A stretch of 64,000 bases of DNA, taken from contig CAMXWV010000010.1 in assembly GCA_947252755.1 (NCBI GenBank), positions 1-64,000 on the forward strand. Reading direction: 5' to 3'. Positions 8,748-15,567 of this stretch are shown piece by piece. The position numbers were made by a program, and so were the translations under genes. The notes beneath the pieces are model-generated. The model ran no database searches, was not told where the DNA came from, and saw nothing but the letters and a program-made list of their open reading frames with translations. The DNA comes from an uncultured Dermabacter sp. (GTDB lineage Bacteria; Actinomycetota; Actinomycetes; Actinomycetales; Dermabacteraceae). How positions within the stretch are numbered: the first letter of the stretch is position 1; every line of letters begins with the position of its first letter.

Positions 8748-9310
8748 GCGCGCGGTTTATTGAGGAGATCAGATGCGCTGAGCACGGACTCGAGCATCAG
8801 GCTGCGTACCTGGAGCTCGCCCAGCGTGAGCCTGACTCCCACCTGAAAACAAGCGGGCCCGTGCATTTCACCGCGAGCGCGATCGTGATCGATCAGAGCG
8901 GAGAGCATATTGCGCTGCACCTGCATCGCAAGGTAGGCGCATGGCTGCAGTTCGGCGGGCATATCGAACCGGGAGAGGCACGCTTTGAACAGGCTGCACG
9001 GCGGGAAGCGCTCGAAGAGTCCGGCCTGGACCGCCTGGAGCGCGTGGGAGCAGGGCCCGCTGTTCTGCACCCGCATGATCTTGGCAGCGGCTTCACCGTC
9101 TGCCGGGCGCACTGGGATGTTCAGTACCTGTTTCGCGCGCCCGTGAGCGTTCAGGCGTCCGGGAACGGGGAGGCTGTGCGGACCGGGCTTGCGATCAGTG
9201 AGCGCGAAAGCGCTGGGCTTGCCTGGTTTCCGCTGACTGCTCTGCCGGCGGACCTGGTTCCGGATCTGCATGACACACTGCGGATCCTCGGTCTGACGAC
9301 GCGTAGGTGA
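8744..9310 (+). CDS. Nudix hydrolase
   Basis: A 188-residue Nudix-fold pyrophosphohydrolase. A complete Nudix box is present, reading GHIEPGE, seven residues, then REALEESGL, which supplies the Mg-binding glutamates. Substrate specificity cannot be read from the sequence; candidates are damaged nucleotides or nucleoside-diphosphate derivatives. The start is GTG at 8744, overlapping the upstream stop by four bases, so it is translationally coupled to the zincin-fold gene. The last 116 bases overlap, in antisense, the 3' end of the convergent metallopeptidase gene. Confidence 0.88.
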   Translation: MSARFIEEIRCAEHGLEHQAAYLELAQREPDSHLKTSGPVHFTASAIVIDQSGEHIALHLHRKVGAWLQFGGHIEPGEARFEQAARREALEESGLDRLERVGAGPAVLHPHDLGSGFTVCRAHWDVQYLFRAPVSVQASGNGEAVRTGLAISERESAGLAWFPLTALPADLVPDLHDTLRILGLTTRR

Positions 9311-9854
9311 CACCCTCGAGGAAGCCCTTGGCCCGGTCGGCATCCGGGAACGCGTCGGCAATAGCCCAGAAGGCGGGGCTGTGGTTCGGCTCCACCAGGT
9401 GCGCGAGCTCGTGCACGAGCACCGCGTCCTGAACATAGGTGGGCATTCCCTGCAGCCGGTCGGAGAGGCGGATGGAGCCGTCAGCGGAGCTGCAGGATGC
9501 CCACCGGCTGGTCTGGTTGGACACCCATCGAACGCTCGTGGGTTCGTATCCGGCTGGCAGGTACTGGCGGGCAAGAGTGCGTGCTCGGCGCAGCAGGTCC
9601 TCGTCGCTGCGCTTTGCAGACGCGGGATTTTCCGCTGAGGCGTATGCCTGCCGGATCCATTTCTCTTCCTCGCGCCGGGAGAGGCGAGCGGGAATCTGCA
9701 GTTCTAGCCGGCCGTTGACGCGCCGAGCCGTGATGGTTCGTCGCCGCCGTGTGGAGCGGGTGACGAGCACCGGATCCGGAAGGTCCGGCAGCTGCACCAG
9801 CTCGGTTCGCCGAGTGGCTGTGCGGCGCAGTTCGGTGCGGGATGTGGCGGGCAT
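9195..9854 (-). CDS. YgjP-like metallopeptidase (SprT/M48-like)
   Basis: A 219-residue protein of the YgjP/DUF45 metal-dependent hydrolase family. The zinc site HELAHLVEPNHSPAFW (HExxH, then a third His and the FW signature) and the preceding RWASCS with SIRLSDRL (family pattern RWGSCS..IxLN) are both present. The N-terminal 60 residues are basic. I chose ATG 9854 because it begins at a plausible N-terminus with GGAG upstream; the frame stays open further up to 10130 but crosses DnaA boxes and looks non-coding. The 3' end overlaps the convergent Nudix gene by 116 bases. The boxes just upstream could make this gene DnaA-responsive. Confidence 0.85.
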   Translation of the reverse strand: MPATSRTELRRTATRRTELVQLPDLPDPVLVTRSTRRRRTITARRVNGRLELQIPARLSRREEEKWIRQAYASAENPASAKRSDEDLLRRARTLARQYLPAGYEPTSVRWVSNQTSRWASCSSADGSIRLSDRLQGMPTYVQDAVLVHELAHLVEPNHSPAFWAIADAFPDADRAKGFLEGVTYASSDRGSAVCHADPEPGPPAEQSAETRQAQRFRAH

Positions 9855-9918
9855 GGTGCTGACTCCAGCGAGCAGAGCGAAACGCTTCGCTCCGCAGCAG
9901 TTGTAACTGTGGGGAGTC

Positions 9919-10129
9919 TGTGGATAATACACGAGTCCAGGGCCGCGCAAGACCGTCAGAGCCGGGCTGAGATGCAGCGGACAGCACTCAACAAGGGTTC
10001 GTAAAAAAGTTTCCTGTGAAGTACACAATGCCTGGTCAGAAGCTTGATTGTGGATGCCATCGGCGTGTCGCACACAGGTTGTCCACACCTGGACATGCGC
10101 TGTCCACACGAAACCGTCGGTTATCCACA
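9919..10129. promoter_or_regulatory. Cluster of DnaA boxes
   Basis: Four DnaA-box 9-mers lie within 211 bases: TTATCCACA on the minus strand (9919-9927), TTGTCCACA (10079-10087), CTGTCCACA (10100-10108) and TTATCCACA (10121-10129) on the plus strand. A weaker 7-of-9 site is near 10048. An AT-rich stretch with six A residues lies between them around 10000-10030. There is no dnaA, dnaN, rnpA or rpmH in the window, so this is not an ordinary oriC neighbourhood; a DnaA-titrating, DnaA-reactivating or DnaA-regulated promoter site fits better. Confidence 0.7.
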
Positions 10130-10148
10130 TTCAGTGCTCGGAGTTCCT

Positions 10149-10177
10149 TTGACCCTTTCAGGTAGGGGCGCTATTTT
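10149..10177 (+). promoter_or_regulatory. Sigma-70-type promoter for the candidate small RNA
   Basis: TTGACC (10149-10154) and TATTTT (10172-10177) are separated by 17 bases, a good match to the primary sigma factor consensus and unusual in such GC-rich DNA. Predicted transcription start is near 10184. It lies 20 bases after the last DnaA box, so DnaA could influence it. Confidence 0.55.
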
Positions 10178-10183
10178 CATCGC

Positions 10184-10354
10184 AGATCGAGTCCTTGGGA
10201 TAACGAGCAGAACGCACACGGGGAAGGTGCGCGTGGTGCTATGAGCCCCCGAGGGCTTCTGCCGAAAGGCACTGGAACGGCGACCTGGAGCACTTCTCCG
10301 CCGCCCTGATCGGGCGGTACGACCCCCGAAGCTCCCCCGGTCGCCGTTCCTTTT
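10184..10354 (+). ncRNA. Candidate structured small RNA ending in an intrinsic terminator
   Basis: No protein-coding frame is convincing here, but the predicted transcript of about 170 nt is dense with perfect helices: 10213-10217 with 10227-10231; 10244-10248 with 10253-10257 (loop CCGA); and 10260-10263 with 10268-10271 closed by a GAAA tetraloop. Then comes a compound hairpin: 10274-10285 pairs with 10339-10350 (12 bases), 10287-10291 with 10331-10335, and 10301-10306 with 10312-10317. Four T residues (10351-10354) follow the last helix. The single-stranded parts contain two runs of five C. It does not carry the conserved motifs of SRP RNA, RNase P RNA, tmRNA or a T-box. It could be a trans-acting RNA or the leader of the DUF5679 gene downstream. 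Confidence 0.5.
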
Positions 10355-10528
10355 CTCCGCGAGTGCGTAGCGCCGGCTGTGCCCGACCGAGGACGCGGCC
10401 GGGAAGGCATCGAATTCCTCTGCCGGATGACCTCTCACACTTTGGTCCCGAGGTTCAGGAAGTCCTTGCGGGCGGGGGCGTAGAGTGACGGGCACGTGTC
10501 CTGTCGAACCACAATAAGGAGATCCACA

Positions 10529-10687
10529 ATGGCTGACACCTGGACCGGCGAGTTCTACTGCGTCAAGTGCCGCGAGAAGCGCGAAGCAACCGGCAATGTT
10601 GTTGAGCAGTCCGGTCGCCGCTACGCCAAGGGCCTCTGCCCCGAGTGCGGCACCAAGCTGAACCGCATCCTCGGCAAGGCTTCCTGA
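10529..10687 (+). CDS. DUF5679 zinc-ribbon small protein
   Basis: A 52-residue protein with two CxxC knuckles, YCVKC near the N-terminus and CPECG near the C-terminus, which make a small zinc ribbon of the DUF5679 family widely found in actinobacteria. The ATG at 10529 has AAGGAGATCCACA upstream; a start further up would add an unrelated stretch. It is a single-gene unit followed by a strong bidirectional terminator. Function unknown; a role in RNA or ribosome binding is only a guess from its size and charge. Confidence 0.9.
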   Translation: MADTWTGEFYCVKCREKREATGNVVEQSGRRYAKGLCPECGTKLNRILGKAS

Positions 10688-10723
10688 CCTCGGGTCTGCC
10701 TGGCTTGACGCCGGGCCAGCCGG

Positions 10724-10754
10724 AAGCGGGCTCTCCCCTTGGGAGGGCCCGCTT
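10724..10754. terminator. Bidirectional hairpin terminator
   Basis: A 14-base stem (10724-10737 with 10741-10754, one G-U pair, loop of 3) begins with AA and ends with TT followed by T and C. It lies between the DUF5679 stop and the convergent whiB7 stop and can serve both. Confidence 0.8.
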
Positions 10755-10806
10755 TCCTGTGCCGGCTGAACAGGGCGCGGCTTCGCTTTTCAGGAGGCGG
10801 CTTCGC

Positions 10807-11145
10807 TTATGAGGACGCGGCTTCGCTTTTGCGGGGCCGGCCGCGGCCGCGTTTCTTCGCGATCGGGGTGCCGTTCTCAAAGATCTCCCCGCCCCACACA
10901 CCCCAGGGCTCAGCTCGGCGCACTGCTCCGTCCAGGCAGTCAGCGCGCAGCGGGCACAGGGAGCACAGGGTTTTCGCGCGCTCCAGCTCTGCTGGAACAG
11001 GGGAGAAGAACAGCTCGGTGTCCGCGCCAGCGCAGGGCATGTCAAGACTGCCCGGGGAGCGTATCGAGGTGGTCAGGGAAAGCGGCGTGCGCGTGGAGTC
11101 GGCGTCGCCGGTGCCGGCGTCGGTGGTGAGGAGTACGTGAGTCAT
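10807..11145 (-). CDS. whiB7: WhiB7 antibiotic-resistance transcription factor
   Basis: A 112-residue WhiB-family Fe-S regulator. Four cysteines (38, 61, 64, 70) in the pattern C...CxxC...C hold the 4Fe-4S cluster. EPWGVWGGEIF follows, with the GVWGG turn that contacts the sigma-A factor. The C-terminal AT-hook RGRPRK (101-106) binds AT-rich DNA upstream of the -35. The AT-hook and EPWGVWGGEIF identify WhiB7 rather than another WhiB. In actinobacteria WhiB7 activates intrinsic resistance genes in response to ribosome-targeting drugs and its own gene. Next to uvrD2 is its usual place. The start is ATG 11145, the first that begins a WhiB-like N-terminus; the Shine-Dalgarno is weak, as expected for an attenuated gene. 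Confidence 0.95.
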   Translation of the reverse strand: MTHVLLTTDAGTGDADSTRTPLSLTTSIRSPGSLDMPCAGADTELFFSPVPAELERAKTLCSLCPLRADCLDGAVRRAEPWGVWGGEIFENGTPIAKKRGRGRPRKSEAASS

Positions 11146-11222
11146 CGTCGTCTTCTTCGGTGAAGGCGGGCAGGGGAACATGGGAGCCGAACGGCTCAAC
11201 CAGCGGTGAATGAACAGCACGA

Positions 11223-11279
11223 GGCGCCTGGCGGCGCCGTGGGCATCTGCGGCGGGTGCATGATGCCAGCGGCGCAGAT
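11223..11279 (-). promoter_or_regulatory. Attenuator-like hairpins in the whiB7 leader
   Basis: Two inverted repeats lie between the uORF stop and whiB7: 11245-11251 with 11273-11279 (ATCTGCG/CGCAGAT) and a tight GGCGCC hairpin at 11223-11228 with 11233-11238, loop of 4. Such structures after a uORF fit the known attenuation of whiB7 mRNA, in which ribosome stalling on the uORF changes folding. There is no strong T run, so termination efficiency is uncertain. Confidence 0.5.
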
Positions 11280-11294
11280 CCTGTCTGCTCGGCG

Positions 11295-11396
11295 TCAGTG
11301 TGCTGCTCGAGTGACGCGAGGACGATCAGGCGCCAGGAATGCATCAGCTCGCAGCGCGAACTCACCGGTCTGGTTGAGCTGGGCTGTGTTGATCAT
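11295..11396 (-). CDS. whiB7 leader peptide (uORF), 33 codons
   Basis: A short frame begins with ATG at 11396 behind a near-perfect ribosome-binding site, AAGGAGGTG, and encodes 33 residues starting MINTAQLNQTGEFALR and ending RAAH before TGA. It lies about 60 bases into the predicted whiB7 leader and about 150 bases before the whiB7 start. WhiB7 genes in mycobacteria and Streptomyces are known to be induced when a leader uORF is mistranslated; position, strength of the ribosome-binding site and following hairpins fit that role. The peptide itself has no recognisable domain. Confidence 0.7.
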   Translation of the reverse strand: MINTAQLNQTGEFALRADAFLAPDRPRVTRAAH

Positions 11397-11462
11397 TTCG
11401 GCACCTCCTTCGCATCTCGCGCACACGGTCTCCCCTGTGCGATGTGGTCACGGACGTCCCAC

Positions 11463-11502
11463 AGCATACAGTGGCCGCTCAACAACGCGCCACCGATTTT
11501 TT
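11463..11502 (-). promoter_or_regulatory. WhiB7-type autoregulated promoter
   Basis: Read on the minus strand: a run of six A (11502-11497), five bases, a GGCGCG -35 (11491-11486), a 17-base spacer and a TATGCT -10 (11468-11463). An A/T-rich element a few bases upstream of a weak -35 is the recognised signature of WhiB7-dependent promoters, the AT-hook contacting the A-tract. Predicted start near 11457, giving a leader of about 312 nt. It lies immediately after the uvrD2 stop. Confidence 0.7.
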
Positions 11503-11513
11503 GACCTGGGGTT

Positions 11514-13598
11514 TTACTGCTTCGCGGACATGCGCTGCACGATTGCGAGGACCTCGTGGCCGAACTTCTCCTTCTTCACCGGCCCCAGTCCCGGAATCTG
11601 CAACAGCTCCGACTCCGTGGTGGGTGCACGGTCCGCAATCGCCAGCAGCGTGTCATTGGTGAAGACCGCGAACGCCGGCAGCCTCAGCTCCTTGGAACGC
11701 TCCAAGCGCCACTGACGCAGCTCATTGAACAGGGCTGCGCTCTGTTCGCCACCGCAATCACGGTGCCGTCCGATCTTCTGCTCAGCGGAGCCGGTGAGCG
11801 GTTCGCCACACTGGCTGCAGCTGAGGAACACCTTCGCGGAGCGTCGGCCTGTTGATCGACTCACCGCTTCCCGCGGACGGCGATCCTGGGAACGGTCGAA
11901 TGCGCCCTGGATGAACGGGGAGGCGCTGCGCGATGCCCGTGCCCCCTCGGAGCGGGCCGCCGCCCAGGTGACGGTGAGAATGTCCCGCGCGCGGGTCAAC
12001 GCCACATAGAACAGTCGGCGCTCCTCCTCAATCGCCTCATCCGTCTTCGCCATGGAGATCGGGATCAGTCCTTGGCTGGCCCCCACCACGTACACGGCAG
12101 GCCATTCCAGGCCTTTCGCGGTGTGGATCGAGGCGAGGGTGACGCCTTCCACCGTGGGAGCGGACTGTGCTTCGGCACGCTCCTCCAGCTCCGCCACCAC
12201 GTCCGCGATCTGCGCGCCCTCGCGTTCGCCGATGTTCTTCGCCACGTTCACCAGAGCGTTCAGCGCATCCCACCGCTCACGGATCGCTCCGGTGCCCTCC
12301 GGGGGTGTGGGCGTCCAGCCCTGGGATCCGAGCACATCCATCGCCACCTGTGCCACGTCATGACCGGGAACGGCCGCGGCCACCGCGGCTCGCAGCGTCA
12401 CCATGGCGCTGCGCACATCGTGGCGCTGGAAGAACTTTTCACCGCCGCGCACCAGGTAGGGGATGTTCCGTACTCCAAGAGCCTGCTCGAACGCCTCAGA
12501 TTGGGCGTTGGTGCGGAACAGGATTGCGATATCGCTGGCGGGAGTGCCGGCGTTGATGAGATGCCCGATGGATTCGGCGACTGCGTCGGCCTCCTCCGTA
12601 TCGCTCGCGTACCCGATCACCAGCGGCTGCGGACCGCTCTCGCGCTGGGCGCGCAGAGTGAGACGGGTGGCATCGTGGGTGGCGGGGCCCGCATCGAGCA
12701 CGCCGTTGGCGGCTTTCACGATCTCCGGCGTGGAGCGGTAGTTCCGCTCAAGCTTCAGCACCTTTGCGCGCGGAAATTCCTTTGTGAACTCCGTGAGGTA
12801 GGTGGACTGTGCCCCGGCAAAGGTGTAGATCGTCTGGGCGGCATCGCCCACCACGCACACGTCCTGGGAGTTGCCAAGCCATGCGCGCAGCAGTCGATGC
12901 TGCAGTGCGGACACGTCCTGGAACTCATCCACCACGAAATGCCGGTACTGCCCGCGCACCTGGTGCGCCATCTGCGGGTGCTCATCCAGCAGGGAAGCGG
13001 TCAGCAGCAGCACATCATCGAAATCGATCACGCCGAGGTCGCTCTTCACATCCTCATAGCGCGCCATGATCCGTGCGATGGTGCGGAAATCGAACCCGGA
13101 TACGCCTTGGCGGCCGAGCCGCTGCGCTGCCACCGGGTACTGCTCCGGCAGGATCAGGGACACTTTGGCCCATTCGATCTCACTGGTGATGTCTCGCAGC
13201 GCAGCGCGGTCCACGCTCATATTCAGCTTCTGGCAGGCGTTGGCCACTATCCCGATCTTGTGTGGCACCAGCTCCGGCATCGGTCCGCCGATGGTGCGGG
13301 GCCAGAAGTAGCGCAGTTGGCGCAGCGCCGCTGAGTGGAACGTGCGGGCCTGCACCGCTGGTGTACCCAGGTCGCGCAGCCGCGAGCGCATCTCCGCTGC
13401 CGCCTTGGACGTAAAGGTGACGGCCAGAACGTGACGGGGATTGTATTCACCGGTGGCCACGGCATAGGCGATGCGATGGGTGATGGCACGGGTTTTGCCG
13501 GTGCCGGCACCGGCCAGCACGCACAGTGGGGCGCCCAGGGTGGTGGCCACCTCCCGTTGCTCAGGATCCAGCGCCTCCAGGATCGCGTGCGCGCTCAC
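11514..13598 (-). CDS. uvrD2: ATP-dependent DNA helicase UvrD2
   Basis: A superfamily 1A 3'-5' helicase of 694 residues. Walker A AGAGTGKT is at 29-36, followed by the motif Ia region TFTSKAAAEM, motif II as VVDEFQDVS, motif III GDAAQTIYTFAGA, motif IV-type RNYRST and motif VI FYVALTRARD. A Cys/His cluster (CSQCG with RHRDC) precedes a C-terminal HRDC domain (about 620-690) with IPGLGPVKKEKFG. This architecture is that of mycobacterial UvrD2, which needs its cysteine module for activity. I choose GTG 13598, which overlaps the nudC stop (GTGA), over an in-frame GTG 15 bases upstream. whiB7 follows immediately, as in mycobacteria. Confidence 0.93.
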   Translation of the reverse strand: MSAHAILEALDPEQREVATTLGAPLCVLAGAGTGKTRAITHRIAYAVATGEYNPRHVLAVTFTSKAAAEMRSRLRDLGTPAVQARTFHSAALRQLRYFWPRTIGGPMPELVPHKIGIVANACQKLNMSVDRAALRDITSEIEWAKVSLILPEQYPVAAQRLGRQGVSGFDFRTIARIMARYEDVKSDLGVIDFDDVLLLTASLLDEHPQMAHQVRGQYRHFVVDEFQDVSALQHRLLRAWLGNSQDVCVVGDAAQTIYTFAGAQSTYLTEFTKEFPRAKVLKLERNYRSTPEIVKAANGVLDAGPATHDATRLTLRAQRESGPQPLVIGYASDTEEADAVAESIGHLINAGTPASDIAILFRTNAQSEAFEQALGVRNIPYLVRGGEKFFQRHDVRSAMVTLRAAVAAAVPGHDVAQVAMDVLGSQGWTPTPPEGTGAIRERWDALNALVNVAKNIGEREGAQIADVVAELEERAEAQSAPTVEGVTLASIHTAKGLEWPAVYVVGASQGLIPISMAKTDEAIEEERRLFYVALTRARDILTVTWAAARSEGARASRSASPFIQGAFDRSQDRRPREAVSRSTGRRSAKVFLSCSQCGEPLTGSAEQKIGRHRDCGGEQSAALFNELRQWRLERSKELRLPAFAVFTNDTLLAIADRAPTTESELLQIPGLGPVKKEKFGHEVLAIVQRMSAKQ

Positions 13599-14572
13599 AG
13601 GGCCTCGTTCCACATGTCGATGAGGGCCCGGCCCACGGATCCGACGGCCGGGATCGCGATCTCGCCGCTGCCCAGCTGCTGGCGGAACTGTTCACGGGTG
13701 AGGAAGCGGGCGTCCGCAAGCTCCCCGTCGCGCAGGGTCAGCTCGTTCGGTGAGCTCTTCTGTCCAACCCGAGCCTGAAAGCCCACCATGAGCGAACGCG
13801 GGTACGGCCAGGGCTGGCTGCCCACGTAGCGCACATCGTCCACGAGCAGTCCCACTTCTTCGAACACTTCCCGCTGCACGCAGGTCTCCAGGTCCTCCCC
13901 CGGCTCCAGGAATCCGGCCAGAACGCTGTAGGCACCGGTGGTAAAGCGGTGATTGCGGGCGAGCAGCAGCCGGTCGGCATCATCGGTCACCGCCACGATC
14001 ATGGCGGCATCGGTGCGCGGAAACTGCAGGTGCTGCTGGCTGCATGCTTTCATCCACCCTTCGCGGCGCGGCTCCAGCCGCTGCCCGCAGGTGGGGCACA
14101 TGCGGGTGTCCCGGTGCCAGGTGGTCATGGCCACGGCGCTGAGCGCCAGGTTCGCGTCGGGCGCGCTCAGCTGCAGGCCCGCGGTGCGCAGCGGTTCGAA
14201 TCGGACTCCAGCCGGCAGCGCTTCGATCAGCTCTAAGGCTGATTCAGAGGCTGATTCGGTGGGGGCGCTGGCACTGGCGGTGAGGTCCGCGGTGACGATG
14301 GTGAGGCCGTTGCGGTCACCGAGCCGCACGGGGATGCCGGGCGCGCTGCTGATGCCGGCAAGTGCGTCGGCAGCAAGGATCGTCAGCTGCAGCGCACCGG
14401 GTTCGGCGGCGGTGGCCACGGCGGGTTCGTTCTGCACGGCGATCTCGCTGCCGCGCACCAGCAGGTAGCCGATCTTCCCAGGCGGCTGATGCGCTGTGAG
14501 GGAGCGATGGTCCGAGCGGTCCGAAAGATGTGAGGTGAGAACACGCGCGTGAAGATCTGCTCCGAAACCCAT
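13595..14572 (-). CDS. nudC: NAD(+) diphosphatase NudC
   Basis: A 325-residue Nudix hydrolase that splits NAD(H) into NMN(H) and AMP and can remove NAD caps from RNA. The zinc-ribbon start CPTCGQ, the Nudix box GFLEPGE...REVFEEVGL and the NudC signature SQPWPYPRS are all present. The second half of the zinc ribbon reads CSQQH, so the fourth ligand is His or lost. The start ATG 14572 lies seven bases after a TAGGCT -10 and lacks a ribosome-binding site, so the gene looks leaderless; a longer open frame upstream runs across the divergent phosphotransferase gene and is not credible. It overlaps uvrD2 by four bases. Confidence 0.93.
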   Translation of the reverse strand: MGFGADLHARVLTSHLSDRSDHRSLTAHQPPGKIGYLLVRGSEIAVQNEPAVATAAEPGALQLTILAADALAGISSAPGIPVRLGDRNGLTIVTADLTASASAPTESASESALELIEALPAGVRFEPLRTAGLQLSAPDANLALSAVAMTTWHRDTRMCPTCGQRLEPRREGWMKACSQQHLQFPRTDAAMIVAVTDDADRLLLARNHRFTTGAYSVLAGFLEPGEDLETCVQREVFEEVGLLVDDVRYVGSQPWPYPRSLMVGFQARVGQKSSPNELTLRDGELADARFLTREQFRQQLGSGEIAIPAVGSVGRALIDMWNEAL

Positions 14573-14579
14573 GTGTCTC

Positions 14580-14585
14580 AGCCTA
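14580..14585 (-). promoter_or_regulatory. -10 element of nudC, leaderless geometry
   Basis: TAGGCT on the minus strand ends seven bases before the nudC ATG, with no Shine-Dalgarno between. It is back to back with the TACGGT element of the divergent gene. Confidence 0.5.
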
Positions 14586-14604
14586 GCTGTCCAGGCGTTC
14601 CGGT

Positions 14605-14610
14605 TACGGT
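14605..14610 (+). promoter_or_regulatory. -10 element of the phosphotransferase gene, leaderless geometry
   Basis: TACGGT is followed by exactly six bases and then GTG 14617, so the transcript probably starts at the initiation codon. Confidence 0.5.
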
Positions 14611-14616
14611 GGTGGG

Positions 14617-15567
14617 GTGCGTCGTAATGCTTACACTCTCGCTGCTCTTGCCTCGGCTGGGATTCCCGGTGTGATCCCGGTGCGCTGCGCGATGTCCGCT
14701 GGCGATCTGGACATCGACACCGCAGTGGTAGCGGATGACCAGGGCCGCCGCTGGGTGGTATCCGCAGGGGCTGACGCCGCATCCGGCGCACGCCTGGAGC
14801 AGGAGACCGTGGTGCTGCAGGCGCTGAGCGGCACTGAGCTTGCGCCGCTGGTGCAGTCCCCGCTGGGCTTTGCGTCACTTCCTGAAGGCGGCCGCGCCCC
14901 GATCGCGCTGGCGCTTGAGGGTGAGCGGGTGGATCCTGACATGCTGAATGGCAATGAGCAGCTAATCGTATCCCTCGGCCAGACTGTGGCGGCCGTGCAC
15001 AACACACCGCAGTGGGCGATCGAATCCGCTGGTGTGGAGGAGTTCACGGTTGCGGCGATCATCGAGCGCAATCGCACCACGATCCGCCGGGTGCGGGAAC
15101 AGCGGGAACTGCCCGGGGCTGTTCTGCAGCGCTGGTTGCACCTGCTGGATGATACGGATTTGTGGAACCTGACGCCGCGGTTCATCCACGGCTCGTTGAG
15201 CGAGGACACTGTGCTCGCTGTGGGCAACAGCGTGTCCGGTCTGCTGGATTTCTCGCAGGCACGGGTAGCGGATCCAGCAGCGGATGTGGCATGGGTGCTG
15301 TCCTGCCTGGAGCCGGAAGCGTTCGATACGTTCTTCACCGCGTACACCGCCAATCTGGATGTGCGCCCGGATGCGCGGCTTGTGGAGCGCGCCCAGCTCA
15401 CCGGTGAGTTCGCGGTGCTCGAGTGGGTGCTGTCCGGGTTGGACACGGACGATGACTCCGTGGTGGAGGACGGCATGGCGATGCTGCAGGACGTGGAAAC
15501 GGACCTGGCGGAGATGGCCCGCCATGATGCAGAGGAGCAGTACGATTCGCTCAGCTCTCGCGACTGA
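14617..15567 (+). CDS. APH-family phosphotransferase-like protein
   Basis: A 316-residue protein of the protein-kinase-like phosphotransferase (APH) fold. The catalytic loop appears as RFIHGSLSEDTVLA, where the usual HxDxxxxN reads H-G-S-L-S-E-D, followed by LLDFSQARVADPAADVAW, the metal-binding D and the DPxxD motif. The nucleotide-binding lobe is the first 100 residues. In mycobacteria a gene of this type sits beside the AdnAB genes; its substrate there is unknown too, so calling it an antibiotic kinase would be unsafe. It starts at GTG 14617 behind a leaderless-type -10. The stop overlaps the convergent adnB stop by 17 bases. Confidence 0.75.
   Translation: MRRNAYTLAALASAGIPGVIPVRCAMSAGDLDIDTAVVADDQGRRWVVSAGADAASGARLEQETVVLQALSGTELAPLVQSPLGFASLPEGGRAPIALALEGERVDPDMLNGNEQLIVSLGQTVAAVHNTPQWAIESAGVEEFTVAAIIERNRTTIRRVREQRELPGAVLQRWLHLLDDTDLWNLTPRFIHGSLSEDTVLAVGNSVSGLLDFSQARVADPAADVAWVLSCLEPEAFDTFFTAYTANLDVRPDARLVERAQLTGEFAVLEWVLSGLDTDDDSVVEDGMAMLQDVETDLAEMARHDAEEQYDSLSSRD

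Noticed and set aside
9900..10140. Chromosomal origin oriC
   Set aside because: Only four clear DnaA boxes are present and none of the usual flanking genes (dnaA, dnaN, rpmH, rnpA) are in the window; reported instead as a DnaA-box cluster.
10184..10354. SRP RNA, RNase P RNA, tmRNA or T-box leader
   Set aside because: The conserved motifs of these RNAs (SRP apical GGAA loop with GCAGC, RNase P core, tmRNA tRNA-like ends, T-box TGGNACCGCG) are not there, and no synthetase gene follows.
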